DNA from: a virus
Length of the DNA: 37,351 nucleotides
IMG/VR virus record: IMGVR_UViG_3300037882_001661
Coordinates: 1-37,351 of that record
Reading direction: 5' to 3' (one strand)
In this document: positions 1-6,413 of the stretch, in pieces
Layout: each line of letters starts with the position of its first letter
How positions within the stretch are numbered: position 1 is the first letter of the stretch
The notes under the pieces: model-generated
Databases searched by the model: none
What the model was told of the DNA's origin: nothing
Seen by the model: only the letters and a program-made list of their open reading frames with translations
Translations under genes and position numbers: made by a program

Positions 1-145
1 GCTTGCCGTCCTTGTCCAGCGCCTGCGGTTGCAGCGTCATGCGCCAGCAGCCGTTCAGCCACTCGGTGCGGGCCACGCACACGCCAGCAAAGCCGCTCAC
101 GGTGTCGCGGGCCTTGTCGCCCAGTTGCACATTCACCTTGGTCAT
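1..145 (-). CDS. Small conserved phage protein, N-terminal part (continues at 37351)
   Basis: The ATG is at 145-143 and the frame runs off the left edge. The first 48 codons read MTKVNVQLGDKARD, then a GFAGVCVARTEWLNGC segment and end LDKDGK. This resembles short phage proteins of about 70-90 residues of unknown function. The missing C-terminal part (EAQTFDDFQLEV) is found on the same strand at 37351-37223. The sequence upstream of the ATG on the minus strand contains ACTGGAGAACGACG, with GGAG as a ribosome site. The gene lies between two attC-like elements (199-260 and 37162-37222). Gene reality is fairly certain; function is unknown. Confidence 0.75.
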   Translation of the reverse strand, partial: MTKVNVQLGDKARDTVSGFAGVCVARTEWLNGCWRMTLQPQALDKDGK

Positions 146-198
146 CGTCGTTCTCCAGTTGTGCCCATGCGGGCGGTTGGTTTGTCGGCCACCAGTGA

Positions 199-260
199 GG
201 CCGAACTGTCGGTTCAAGCGCGACCCGCCTACGGCGGGCCGCTTAACCTGGCGTTCGTGC
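199..260 (+). repeat. attC-like site A (integron recombination site)
   Basis: The left box GGCCGAAC is at 199-206 and the right box GTTCGTGC at 253-260. The left arm GGTTCAAGCG (211-220) pairs with the right arm CGCTTAACC (240-248) except for one extra base in the left arm, the extrahelical-base feature of attC. The centre is a hairpin, CCCGCC-tac-GGCGGG (224-238). The left box is the exact reverse complement of the right box of site C (GTTCGGCC, 37215-37222), as expected for the two ends of one cassette. The arm sequences resemble known attC arms. The assignment is by eye; no covariance model was run. Confidence 0.7.
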
Positions 261-383
261 GGGCCGTTGTGCCCGCCTCAATTCAATCGTTACGAATAAA
301 AAGGGCTGCATCTCTGCTGCTGCTAGCAAGCTCTTGCGAGCGGTTTGGGAGGAGGTTGCGGACTAGCAGCGCCCGTAAAACTG
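261..383. other. Intergenic spacer between ERF gene and attC-like site A
   Basis: This is a non-coding gap on the minus strand between the ERF stop codon and the next gene. It contains a short GCGGGC/GCCCGC hairpin around 260-277 and an A/T-rich stretch near 290-302. I see no convincing gene, and no U-tract terminator. Confidence 0.4.
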
Positions 384-947
384 TCAGGCCGTTTGCTTGC
401 TAAGTTGGCGAAGCTTGTCGCGTTCAGGAGTCGAAAGACCGGCCCACACGGAGCGGGCCATATCGTCATCCTCGCGGGCAATTTCCCACTCTTGCAAAGC
501 GCCAAGCTCACGATCATTCGCAAGATGGTCTTTTATCGAGTTGGTGATCTTCATGACCTTCGTCCTGTTTGGCCAAGGTTTCGCGGAGTTCCCATCGTCA
601 TCCTCTGTAGCAATGCCACACGCGGCCATTAGTGAATAGCGGCGGGCGTAGGTAAGGGCCGATCCGTATCCTTGCGGGTCTTGCTTCGACGCAGGCAAAG
701 ACAATATGCCAGCACTCAAGGTTTCGCCGGATTCGTGGACGAACACCGTTTCAACAGACACACCACCTTCGCTTGGGTGCTGCTTCTGAATCAGCGCGAT
801 CCCGTTTTCATTCAGTGCGTCAATCACAGCTTCAACACAAGCGGCCAAGTCGGCGTACTTGCTTTTGAAGTGCGGGTTTGTGCTGCTCTTGAGAGCTGGT
901 GCAAAGCCCTTTTGAGCCTTGACGAGTGCGGATGCGATTTTGTCCAT
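384..947 (-). CDS. erf: ERF family single-strand annealing recombinase
   Basis: This 187-residue protein matches the ERF (essential recombination function) superfamily typified by P22 Erf. An N-terminal YADLAACVEAVIDALNENGI segment is followed by the family hallmark GSALTYARRYSLMAACGI and an acidic EDDDGN. ERF proteins anneal complementary single strands during phage recombination and genome circularisation. The ATG at 947 (MDKIAS) is preferred to a TTG two codons upstream. The C-terminal part ends in a short basic/polar tail (LRQLSKQ). It belongs to the leftward early operon, as recombination genes do in lambdoid phages. Confidence 0.9.
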   Translation of the reverse strand: MDKIASALVKAQKGFAPALKSSTNPHFKSKYADLAACVEAVIDALNENGIALIQKQHPSEGGVSVETVFVHESGETLSAGILSLPASKQDPQGYGSALTYARRYSLMAACGIATEDDDGNSAKPWPNRTKVMKITNSIKDHLANDRELGALQEWEIAREDDDMARSVWAGLSTPERDKLRQLSKQTA

Positions 948-1066
948 GACCAAAATGGTGTAGGTTGAAGTGCAAGGGACACAGCGCGAACTGCTGACGC
1001 AAACGGGTTGAACCCGTCGAGGCGGCTTGCGCGGTACTCATAGCGAAGTTGCTGGATTCGTGTCAC
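824..1066 (-). CDS. Small basic protein, doubtful, overlapping erf
   Basis: A GTG start at 1066 follows AAGGA by six bases, a strong ribosome site. The protein begins MTRIQQLRYEYRASR and is basic. Its last 124 bases overlap the start of erf in another frame, which is unusual, and its C-terminal half looks like frame-shadow composition (Ser/Thr/Arg-rich). The real product may be only the N-terminal 35-40 residues, with a lesion in this genome, or the start signal may drive a leader peptide. No family is recognised. Confidence 0.4.
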   Translation of the reverse strand: MTRIQQLRYEYRASRLDGFNPFASAVRAVSLALQPTPFWSWTKSHPHSSRLKRALHQLSRAAQTRTSKASTPTWPLVLKL

Positions 1067-1147
1067 GATCTATCCTTGATTGGGTGCCCCTCCGCCGTGG
1101 TTTGCAGCCGACCCAAAAAGTTAAGGGATGGCGAAGGGGCGGAACGG

Positions 1148-1345
1148 TTACGGGGTGAACTTCGGTGCGGCCAGGAAGTCGAACAGCGCTTGCCAGAATC
1201 CCGGCTCAGGCTCCGGCTCCACGCAGGCCATCTCAGCCACTGGCCGACCGTCAACTACACAGCCGAAACCTTCCGCCTGACACATGCCGGAGTCGTTGGG
1301 CGCGTTGCTCATGTGGGGCAAGTCCCAGGGTTCAAAGTCGGTCAT
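1148..1345 (-). CDS. Small phage protein of unknown function
   Basis: It has 65 residues. It starts with an ATG overlapping the stop of the upstream gene (ATGA at 1345-1342), so translational coupling is likely. The composition is acidic with a proline/glutamate run (EPEPEPGFWQALFDFLAAP) near the C-terminus. That run could form a short amphipathic helix. No domain is recognised. It is a member of the leftward early operon. Confidence 0.6.
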   Translation of the reverse strand: MTDFEPWDLPHMSNAPNDSGMCQAEGFGCVVDGRPVAEMACVEPEPEPGFWQALFDFLAAPKFTP

Positions 1346-1575
1346 GCTTGATCACCGGTTGCTTTAGCGATGGCGGAAAGGCATTGCTCCGCATTGACGC
1401 TGTGAATCCACTGTGCGCGGCTTGTTTGCAGCGCCTCCAGCAACTCAGGTGCTGCTGCTATGAGGCGGGCGTTTGCCGTATGGGTGCCATCTGCTGTCTG
1501 CGGCACTTGAGCTATTCCAGCTACTGATATACACGTTCCCCACTCAATTCCCCAAAGCCCCGGCGTATAGCTCAC
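1342..1575 (-). CDS. Small phage protein with ANARLIAAAPELLEAL motif
   Basis: It has 77 residues. The GTG at 1575 is chosen because GGAGGGG lies six bases upstream and because the GTG overlaps the stop of the upstream gene (GTGA). The C-terminal half carries TANARLIAAAPELLEALQ, a motif very common in short hypothetical phage proteins of proteobacteria. Its role is unknown. A longer reading frame opens further upstream but overlaps the neighbour and lacks a start signal. Confidence 0.7.
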   Translation of the reverse strand: MSYTPGLWGIEWGTCISVAGIAQVPQTADGTHTANARLIAAAPELLEALQTSRAQWIHSVNAEQCLSAIAKATGDQA

Positions 1576-1718
1576 AGCGACCCCTCCAACAACGCAGTCA
1601 GGCCAAGCCAAGCTGCAACGATGACGATTGCCAAGGCAAGGTTTCCCAACGTCAGAGGCGGGTCGCACTGCTCGCGCTGCAAGCGCTGATACTCGGCTTC
1701 TGTTTTGATGTGGTTCAC
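1572..1718 (-). CDS. Small single-pass membrane protein
   Basis: It has 48 residues, with a GTG start at 1718 that overlaps the preceding stop codon (GTGA). A charged N-terminal half (NHIKTEAEYQRLQREQ) is followed by one hydrophobic segment, LGNLALAIVIVAAWLGLTAL, long enough to span the membrane. No family is recognised. A single membrane protein in an early operon could act on superinfection or host physiology, but that is only inference. Confidence 0.6.
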   Translation of the reverse strand: MNHIKTEAEYQRLQREQCDPPLTLGNLALAIVIVAAWLGLTALLEGSL

Positions 1719-1963
1719 TTCACATCCCCCGCTTTGTTGATGGCTGCGCGGGAAATGCAGCAAGCCTCATAGAGGCGAGAAGTAAGCTCACCGATAGATG
1801 CCTTATAGTCGTACATGGATTCAATTGACTTCAGCGCCTCCAGCAGTCCACCATTCACAGCATGAAGGCGGCGAAGCTCTGCGGCTGCCCCATGCGGCTC
1901 ATCGAATCGATCCCGATCAAGCGCATCAGCCAGCCTGAGCGCCTCCTCCGGTTGCTTGCTCAT
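1715..1963 (-). CDS. Small phage protein, helical, unknown function
   Basis: It has 82 residues, starting MSKQPEEALRLADALD, and contains the segment AAAELRRLHAVNGGLLEALK. Closely similar wording recurs in many short proteobacterial phage proteins. It is predicted to be largely helical. The ATG overlaps the stop of the 42-residue gene upstream (ATGA), placing it in the coupled chain of leftward early genes. Confidence 0.7.
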   Translation of the reverse strand: MSKQPEEALRLADALDRDRFDEPHGAAAELRRLHAVNGGLLEALKSIESMYDYKASIGELTSRLYEACCISRAAINKAGDVK

Positions 1964-2088
1964 ACAGCCTCCAAATCAACATGCACGAGGTTTCCGAAGT
2001 CATCCACCACAGCGGCGAACCTCTCAACAACAGATGACACGAGGTAGAAGCGCGTTTGATGCACGCGCTTGAAGGTGTAGGAGGTCAT
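1960..2088 (-). CDS. 42-residue phage protein
   Basis: A short gene, ATG at 2088 and TGA at 1962-1960, that overlaps both neighbours through ATGA. It starts MTSYTFKRVHQTRFYL and ends VDDFGNLVHVDLEAV. The alternating hydrophobic/polar pattern suggests a small beta-rich fold. Its support is the double ATGA coupling in the operon; no family is recognised. Confidence 0.6.
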   Translation of the reverse strand: MTSYTFKRVHQTRFYLVSSVVERFAAVVDDFGNLVHVDLEAV

Positions 2089-2573
2089 GCTTGCCCCCGA
2101 ATCGAAGGGAAGCCAAGCGAGTCCATCAGCGCATCGCGGCGCTCAATGAAGCGATCAATCCGCGCCTGTTCGTGCGACTCGCGCCCGGCGTTCTCAGCAG
2201 CCCAGAAGTGGGCCGACTCAGCCACCGACTTGAACCGGTCGCCGATAACGTCAGTCACATCGACGCCACCGACAAACACGCTCACGTAGTCGTCACTGTC
2301 AGCCGTGGTCTGGTACTCCACATCGTTGTAGGTGTGGCCGAACACGCAGTCGGGATCGAGCTTGCTTGTTGCGTCGGCGTCCGCGATCTTCTTGAGTCGC
2401 TTCTCAGCAGATGCAAGGCGCGATGCCGTTGCTTGGCAATGCAACTCAACCCGAGTCGCGTATGTCGCCCAACCCCTCATCGTGGCGTCAGTCACGCCAG
2501 CATTGATGTCAGCCTCAATCTCAGAATCGCGCATCTTCTTGAACTGCGCAATCTTTGCCGTTGTGTCAGTCAT
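2085..2573 (-). CDS. First gene of leftward early operon, unknown function
   Basis: It has 162 residues, mostly helical and charged. The N-terminal region (TAKIAQFKKMRDSEIEADI) and the middle (LASAEKRLKKIADADA) are coiled-coil-like. The C-terminal region carries HFWAAENAGRESHEQARIDRFIERRDALM. The ATG is preceded by GGGGGTAGCGGA on the minus strand. It is the promoter-proximal gene of the leftward operon, facing the rightward operon across 136 bp. In lambda this position holds N, but no arginine-rich N-like motif is visible, so no function is given. Confidence 0.7.
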   Translation of the reverse strand: MTDTTAKIAQFKKMRDSEIEADINAGVTDATMRGWATYATRVELHCQATASRLASAEKRLKKIADADATSKLDPDCVFGHTYNDVEYQTTADSDDYVSVFVGGVDVTDVIGDRFKSVAESAHFWAAENAGRESHEQARIDRFIERRDALMDSLGFPSIRGQA

Positions 2574-2709
2574 TCCGCTACCCCCGTCAGTCGCCGCTTC
2601 GTTGAAGCCGTCGCGCTGCCATGTCGTGTATTTTCGGCCTGTCGGGTGTTTTTTGCACTAGGGGAAACCCTAATTGCAGCGATCTTAGTCTTGGGGTCGA
2701 ATTCGGCCT
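2574..2709. promoter_or_regulatory. Divergent early control region
   Basis: This 136 bp gap separates the leftward and rightward early operons. It contains an interrupted palindrome, TAGGG-gaaa-CCCTA (2659-2672). Immediately to its right is a rightward sigma70-like promoter, TTGCAG (2674-2679), a 17 bp spacer and TCGAAT (2697-2702). A leftward promoter is less clear; the A-rich stretch around 2630-2655 is the likeliest place. The palindrome next to the -35 box is a candidate operator for an early repressor. Confidence 0.5.
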
Positions 2710-2892
2710 ATGACATCACACACAGACCCTCCCGAAAGTGAGCAAAACTTGCAAAATAATATAGCCCTTGCAGCAGAGCGAAGGCTCAGAGCTGTAAGGT
2801 GGATTGCCGCAAGGCTACTTATAGACAGCGGCGCAGACATTAGGCGTGTTGCGAGTGACGAGCTGCTGGCTCTGATTGGTGATAAACAATGA
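2710..2892 (+). CDS. First gene of rightward early operon, small putative regulator
   Basis: It has 60 residues. The N-terminus is polar (MTSHTDPPESEQNLQNNI) and a helical C-terminal part contains RRLRAVRWIAARLLIDSG and VASDELLALIGD. No Shine-Dalgarno sequence precedes the ATG, and the predicted start of transcription falls at or next to it, so the message may be leaderless. The position is where lambdoid phages carry cro. A DNA-binding role is possible, but no clear HTH consensus is seen. Confidence 0.6.
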   Translation: MTSHTDPPESEQNLQNNIALAAERRLRAVRWIAARLLIDSGADIRRVASDELLALIGDKQ

Positions 2893-3128
2893 TGACCCAC
2901 TTTGCAACCCGCGAGTCTTTGGTCGAGGCACTCAAAGCCATCGGCCTGGGCGATCAAACCGACATCGTGTACCCGCATGTGAGCAAAACGCAATTCAGCG
3001 TGGCGCGCTACTCGGGCGGGGCTGTTGTCAATGGCCGGTACTACGCCTACCTGCCTGCGTTCGATTGGCTGGTGCGTGCTGACGCGCACAAGGACGCTGT
3101 GAAGTGGGCCAAGGGGGCCAAGCAATGA
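2889..3128 (+). CDS. Small phage protein of unknown function
   Basis: It has 79 residues. The ATG at 2889 overlaps the upstream stop (ATGATGA; a start at 2892 is equally possible). It contains EALKAIGLGDQTDIVYPHV, an aromatic strand NGRYYAYLPAFDWLV, and ends KDAVKWAKGAKQ. No family is recognised. The tight coupling to both neighbours supports it as a real gene. Confidence 0.65.
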   Translation: MMTHFATRESLVEALKAIGLGDQTDIVYPHVSKTQFSVARYSGGAVVNGRYYAYLPAFDWLVRADAHKDAVKWAKGAKQ

Positions 3129-3718
3129 GCCAATCAAAGCTAGTCGGTGTGGTTGAGACAGCGGTACACGGCTGCCGTGGTTTCCATGTGCGGCTTGATC
3201 CTAATTCTGAAATGCCGAATGTCGGGACGCCTCTCTATGCCGCCCCCCAGCCTCACAGCCATATTGTTGACGCCAACAAAATGGTTGAACCATTCGGCTA
3301 CTTCCGGCCTGAGCCATTCGGCTGGACTGACTGCGCCGAAACGGACGAGGGCGCGATTCCACTGTATGAGCATCCGCACATATCACACGCAAAACCGGAA
3401 AACCAAGCCGATCACAATAACGGCGTGGCTTGTGTATCACAGACGGTGGCTGCGCAATGCAGACTTGATCGTATTAGATCAGAGATTGAAATGCTTGCTG
3501 TGAGTGACGGGTCACATATAGCCCATCGGATCGACAGATTGGAGATGTTGTTCCACCAGCCAATCAAGCGCGAGCCTCTGACTGATGAGCAGATCGACAA
3601 GCTGCGTTATCAGTCTGTTCAGATATTGAGAAAAGCTATCGACAACAGGGAGACGTCTGACCTGTATTTATTCGCCCGGTTGATCGAGCGAGCTCACGGT
3701 ATTGGGGGTGAATCATGA
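3125..3718 (+). CDS. Phage protein with PLYAAPQ motifs, unknown function
   Basis: It has 197 residues. The ATG at 3125 overlaps the stop of the upstream gene. The N-terminal half carries two related segments ending in GTPLYAAPQ and AIPLYEHP, each preceded by a GF(H/Y)-type strand. This repeat pattern is typical of phage hypothetical proteins that fuse short modules. The C-terminal half is helical and charged (EPLTDEQIDKLRYQSVQIL). Its role is unknown. Confidence 0.65.
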   Translation: MSQSKLVGVVETAVHGCRGFHVRLDPNSEMPNVGTPLYAAPQPHSHIVDANKMVEPFGYFRPEPFGWTDCAETDEGAIPLYEHPHISHAKPENQADHNNGVACVSQTVAAQCRLDRIRSEIEMLAVSDGSHIAHRIDRLEMLFHQPIKREPLTDEQIDKLRYQSVQILRKAIDNRETSDLYLFARLIERAHGIGGES

Positions 3719-3960
3719 CCGCCCCCCAATGGTTCAGCGGCCCGCCTCCTGCTGTTGGGTGGTGGCCTGCTTCTACCCACGGGACACTTGGCTATTACAG
3801 GTGGTGGAACGGCGCATCTTGGTCATGGATTGCTATTGCAAGCGACTCAAAAGCGGATGCTGGACGTATTGCAAAGCGTCTGGATTCAGAAAAAAGAATT
3901 ATTTGGCGTCACTGGTCAATCGACATCGACGGCACGGATGGAAGGGGGGCGCACGAATGA
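3715..3960 (+). CDS. Tryptophan-rich small phage protein
   Basis: It has 81 residues. The ATG at 3715 overlaps the upstream stop (ATGA). It is very rich in tryptophan and proline at the N-terminus (PQWFSGPPPAVGWWPAS, YYRWWNGASWSW). This suggests a small beta-sheet module of a type often found in phage accessory proteins. A longer overlapping reading frame starting at 3702 was not chosen because its first half is out of frame with this coupled start. Confidence 0.6.
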   Translation: MTAPQWFSGPPPAVGWWPASTHGTLGYYRWWNGASWSWIAIASDSKADAGRIAKRLDSEKRIIWRHWSIDIDGTDGRGAHE

Positions 3961-4208
3961 AAAGAGCAGAAGTTGTCGAGCTGGCTCGCAAGGCTCAAAT
4001 GTGCGCTCCTTGGGTCGAGCCTCACCCTGGCGTAGTGCAGCAGCTTGAGCGATTCGCGGCGCTTGTCGAGGAGGCGGAGCGCAGCAAGTGCGCGACTGTT
4101 TGCCGTGATATTGAGGCCCCTCCTAGCTGCAATGACATTGAGCGGATTCTTTGGGGCGTTGCTGTCCGCAAATGCTCACGAGAAGTTGCAGACAGGATCG
4201 ACACATGA
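3957..4208 (+). CDS. Small helical phage protein
   Basis: It has 83 residues, starting MKRAEVVELARKAQM. The ERFAALVEEAERSKCATVCRD segment is of a kind widespread in short phage proteins (ELERFAALV...AERE.CA.VC). Two cysteines follow the helix. Both ends overlap neighbours through ATGA. Function unknown. Confidence 0.7.
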   Translation: MKRAEVVELARKAQMCAPWVEPHPGVVQQLERFAALVEEAERSKCATVCRDIEAPPSCNDIERILWGVAVRKCSREVADRIDT

Positions 4209-4399
4209 GCGACACCGCCACACAAAAAGGCCCAGACCTGACCGGCGTGCAGCGCTTTGCTGGTGTTGGCCACTTAAGCGCTTGGCGCTGCCCCCACTGC
4301 GCAAAGCCTAAGCCGACTCTTGGCAGGCGTCTGAAGTTCCTCAAGAAGTGGGGGCGTACATACATCTGCGCGGACTGCGCGAAGGAGATTGAGAAATGA
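4205..4399 (+). CDS. Small zinc-ribbon-like protein
   Basis: It has 64 residues. Two CxxC pairs, CPHC at residues 30-33 and CADC near residue 58, flank a basic stretch (GRRLKFLKKWG), the layout of a small zinc ribbon. It may bind nucleic acid or a protein partner. The ATG at 4205 is chosen by its overlap with the upstream stop codon. It sits in the replication-proximal part of the rightward operon. Confidence 0.65.
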   Translation: MSDTATQKGPDLTGVQRFAGVGHLSAWRCPHCAKPKPTLGRRLKFLKKWGRTYICADCAKEIEK

Positions 4400-4680
4400 A
4401 CATCGCAATCGTCAGAAACAGCGACCCGATCTCAATTCACCAAGCTGCTGACATGGCCGCAAGCCTGCGCGAGCGCCACAAGCGGCTGATCCTGGCCGAC
4501 CTGAACGCCAACGGCCCAGCCGGTAAAGACCGCATCGCGGCACGCGTCAAGCTGGATGGCGTCCAAGTTTGTAGGAGGCTCAGCGAGCTTGAGCGCCTGA
4601 ACCTCGCCCGTCCAACTGAGCGCATGGAGCGATCCAACTCGGAGCGCTGGGAGCGTGTTTGGGAGGTGGTCGCGGAATGA
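4396..4680 (+). CDS. Winged-helix-like DNA-binding protein
   Basis: It has 94 residues. The central part (RHKRLILADLNANGPAGKDRIAARV, then GVQVCRRLSELERLNLA) has the pattern of a winged helix: a helix, a turn-rich glycine, a recognition helix and a wing with arginines. It lies directly upstream of the replication gene and overlaps it (ATGA). It could regulate or assist replication initiation. The exact family is not identified. Confidence 0.6.
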   Translation: MNIAIVRNSDPISIHQAADMAASLRERHKRLILADLNANGPAGKDRIAARVKLDGVQVCRRLSELERLNLARPTERMERSNSERWERVWEVVAE

Positions 4681-5462
4681 AGCATTACCCGCACCACATT
4701 GGCGACTTCGACAAGGCAACAAGACACCTTAGTCGCCTTGAGCGCAGTGTTTACCGCGACTTGATCGACCTGTATTACGACACCGAGCAGCGCCTTACTT
4801 TGGACATGGCCGCACTGTGTAGGCGTGTTGTCGCCCGTTCCAACGAAGAAGCAACGGCTGTTCAACAGGTGTTGAACGAGTTTTTCATTGAAACGCCAAC
4901 AGGCTGGTATCACGACCGATGCGAAGCAGAGATTGAGGCCTATCACGCCAACACAAGTCAGAAGGCACTAGCCGGTAAGGCCTCAGCGGAGGCAAAAAGG
5001 CTGAAAAGGCAACGGGCGCTCAACGGCGAATCAACAGCCGTTGAACAGCCGTTGAATTCCGTTGCAACAGAAGCCCAACGAAATTCAACTAACCATCAAC
5101 CAATCAACCAATCAACCAATCAACCAAGTAAGAAAGAGCGCGAGCGCTCGCAAGCTATCGCTTGCCCTCCCGTTCCGCCTGAAGGTCTTGATCCAGTTGC
5201 ATGGGATCGATGGGTCGCATATCGCAGCAAGATCAAAAAATCGATCAAGCCGGTATCTGTCGAAGCCGCTCAGGCGCAGATGGCTCGCTATGGGTCTGAT
5301 CAGCAAGCGGTTGTTATGCAGTCAATCGCGATGGGTTGGACTGGCTTGTTTGACCTCAAGGACAACCTGAAAACAAAACCACCTCCGCCACCACCAGCGG
5401 TACGGAATGACGAGGCGAAGCGGTTGTTGTTTGGCGAACAGGGGGAAGTGATCGATGCGTAG
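4677..5462 (+). CDS. DUF1376-type replication protein
   Basis: It has 261 residues. The N-terminal domain begins MKHYPHHIGDFDKAT and continues HLSRLERSVYRDLIDLYYD, the signature of DUF1376 (YdaU-like). This domain is found at the N-terminus of phage replication initiation proteins. A low-complexity linker (NHQPINQSTNQPSKKERE) is encoded by tandem DNA repeats (5093-5124). The C-terminal region has a conserved-looking WDRWVAYRSKIKKSIKP segment and a proline run. It probably recognises an origin located within its own gene, as lambda O does. The ATG at 4677 overlaps the upstream stop. Confidence 0.75.
   Translation: MKHYPHHIGDFDKATRHLSRLERSVYRDLIDLYYDTEQRLTLDMAALCRRVVARSNEEATAVQQVLNEFFIETPTGWYHDRCEAEIEAYHANTSQKALAGKASAEAKRLKRQRALNGESTAVEQPLNSVATEAQRNSTNHQPINQSTNQPSKKERERSQAIACPPVPPEGLDPVAWDRWVAYRSKIKKSIKPVSVEAAQAQMARYGSDQQAVVMQSIAMGWTGLFDLKDNLKTKPPPPPPAVRNDEAKRLLFGEQGEVIDA
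5033..5165. repeat. Iteron-like repeats and palindromes, candidate replication origin
   Basis: Inside the replication gene lie two tandem copies of AACAGCCGTTG (5033-5043 and 5044-5054), with an inverted copy upstream (4852-4862). They are followed by four 8-base repeats, CCATCAAC then three CAATCAAC (5093-5124). A perfect 12-bp palindrome GCGAGCGCTCGC (5140-5151) and a hairpin GCAAGC-tatc-GCTTGC (5150-5165) come next. Iterons plus dyads within an initiator gene is the lambda-type origin plan. Period-8 repeats are not a multiple of three, so they are unlikely to reflect protein selection alone. Confidence 0.55.
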
Positions 5463-6219
5463 GGAAGACTTCGACGAGTTTTCGTCAATGCTGGATGGCG
5501 TGTGCAGCTTGTTGAGCCGTGGGGCATACACCCCGAACGCTCAAAACACGGCGCTCTTCTTCCGCGCCTTGGCTCGGTTTGACATTGCAGCCGTGCGGGC
5601 CGGATTCGATGCTCACGTGAGCGACCCAAAGAATGGGCGGTTCGTGCCAACGCCCGCCGACATCATCGGCCAGATCGAAGGCATCGCCGCCAAAGACGGA
5701 CGGCCCGAGTCTGACGAGGCGTGGGCACTGGCCCTGAAGTGCATCGACGAAATGCAGACGGTCGTATGGACCGCTGAGATTGCGCACGCCTGGGGCATCG
5801 CCAAGCCGGTGCTTGACATTGGCGACAAGGTGGGCGCTCGGATGGCTTTCAAGGCAGCCTACGAATCAGCCGTGGAAAAAGCGCGTGCAGCACGCGAGCC
5901 GCTGTCTTGGTCGGTATCGCTTGGCTTTGACCCAAAGACAAGGAACGCAGTGATTAGCGAGGCTGTGGCGCTCGGTCGCGTTTCCAACACGCTATTGGAG
6001 GCACCCAGCGGCCCCGTGGCTGGACTTTTGGAGCTTACCCAGGCACACGGGTGCCCGCCACACATCAGAGAGCGCCTGTTGCAGATTAAGGCGGAAATCG
6101 CCTCCCCCATCGACTTCGACCAGCAAGAACCACTGCGCATTGACACGCGCACCGATGCGCTCAAGGCGAAACAAGCTGAGGCAGTGAAGCGGTACGAGCA
6201 AGGAAAGGGTAGGGCATGA
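5455..6219 (+). CDS. Putative helicase loader / replication accessory protein
   Basis: It has 254 residues and overlaps the replication gene by 8 bases. The N-terminal part (ALFFRALARFDIAAVRAGFDAHV, then GRFVPTPADIIGQIE) has the pattern of helicase-loader N-domains: helices followed by a basic residue and a PTxADI motif. The middle is helical. The C-terminal region carries charged segments (LKAKQAEAVKRYEQGKGRA). Position after the initiator is that of lambda P or a DnaC-like loader. No Walker motif is seen, so it is not an AAA+ DnaC type. The function is inferred from context and pattern. Confidence 0.55.
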   Translation: MRREDFDEFSSMLDGVCSLLSRGAYTPNAQNTALFFRALARFDIAAVRAGFDAHVSDPKNGRFVPTPADIIGQIEGIAAKDGRPESDEAWALALKCIDEMQTVVWTAEIAHAWGIAKPVLDIGDKVGARMAFKAAYESAVEKARAAREPLSWSVSLGFDPKTRNAVISEAVALGRVSNTLLEAPSGPVAGLLELTQAHGCPPHIRERLLQIKAEIASPIDFDQQEPLRIDTRTDALKAKQAEAVKRYEQGKGRA

Positions 6220-6413
6220 GCGCAGATCAACGCCTAGCCCTTATCAAGCCCGTCATCGAAGCGCAGCAGGACCAGCGAGAGTGGGCATATCGACTGCGCA
6301 ACCGTGAGATCAACGGCACTGGGCTGACCAAATTCCAGCGCGATGCGTGGCGCGAAGCCTTGGGCCTGCCATTGACGGCACCAGCAAGAACAAAAACGGG
6401 AGAGCAAGCATGA
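6216..6413 (+). CDS. Small phage protein
   Basis: It has 65 residues, starting MSADQRLALIKPVIEAQQ, and is charged and helical, with GTGLTKFQRDAWREALGLP in the middle. It overlaps both neighbours by ATGA. No family is recognised. Confidence 0.6.
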   Translation: MSADQRLALIKPVIEAQQDQREWAYRLRNREINGTGLTKFQRDAWREALGLPLTAPARTKTGEQA

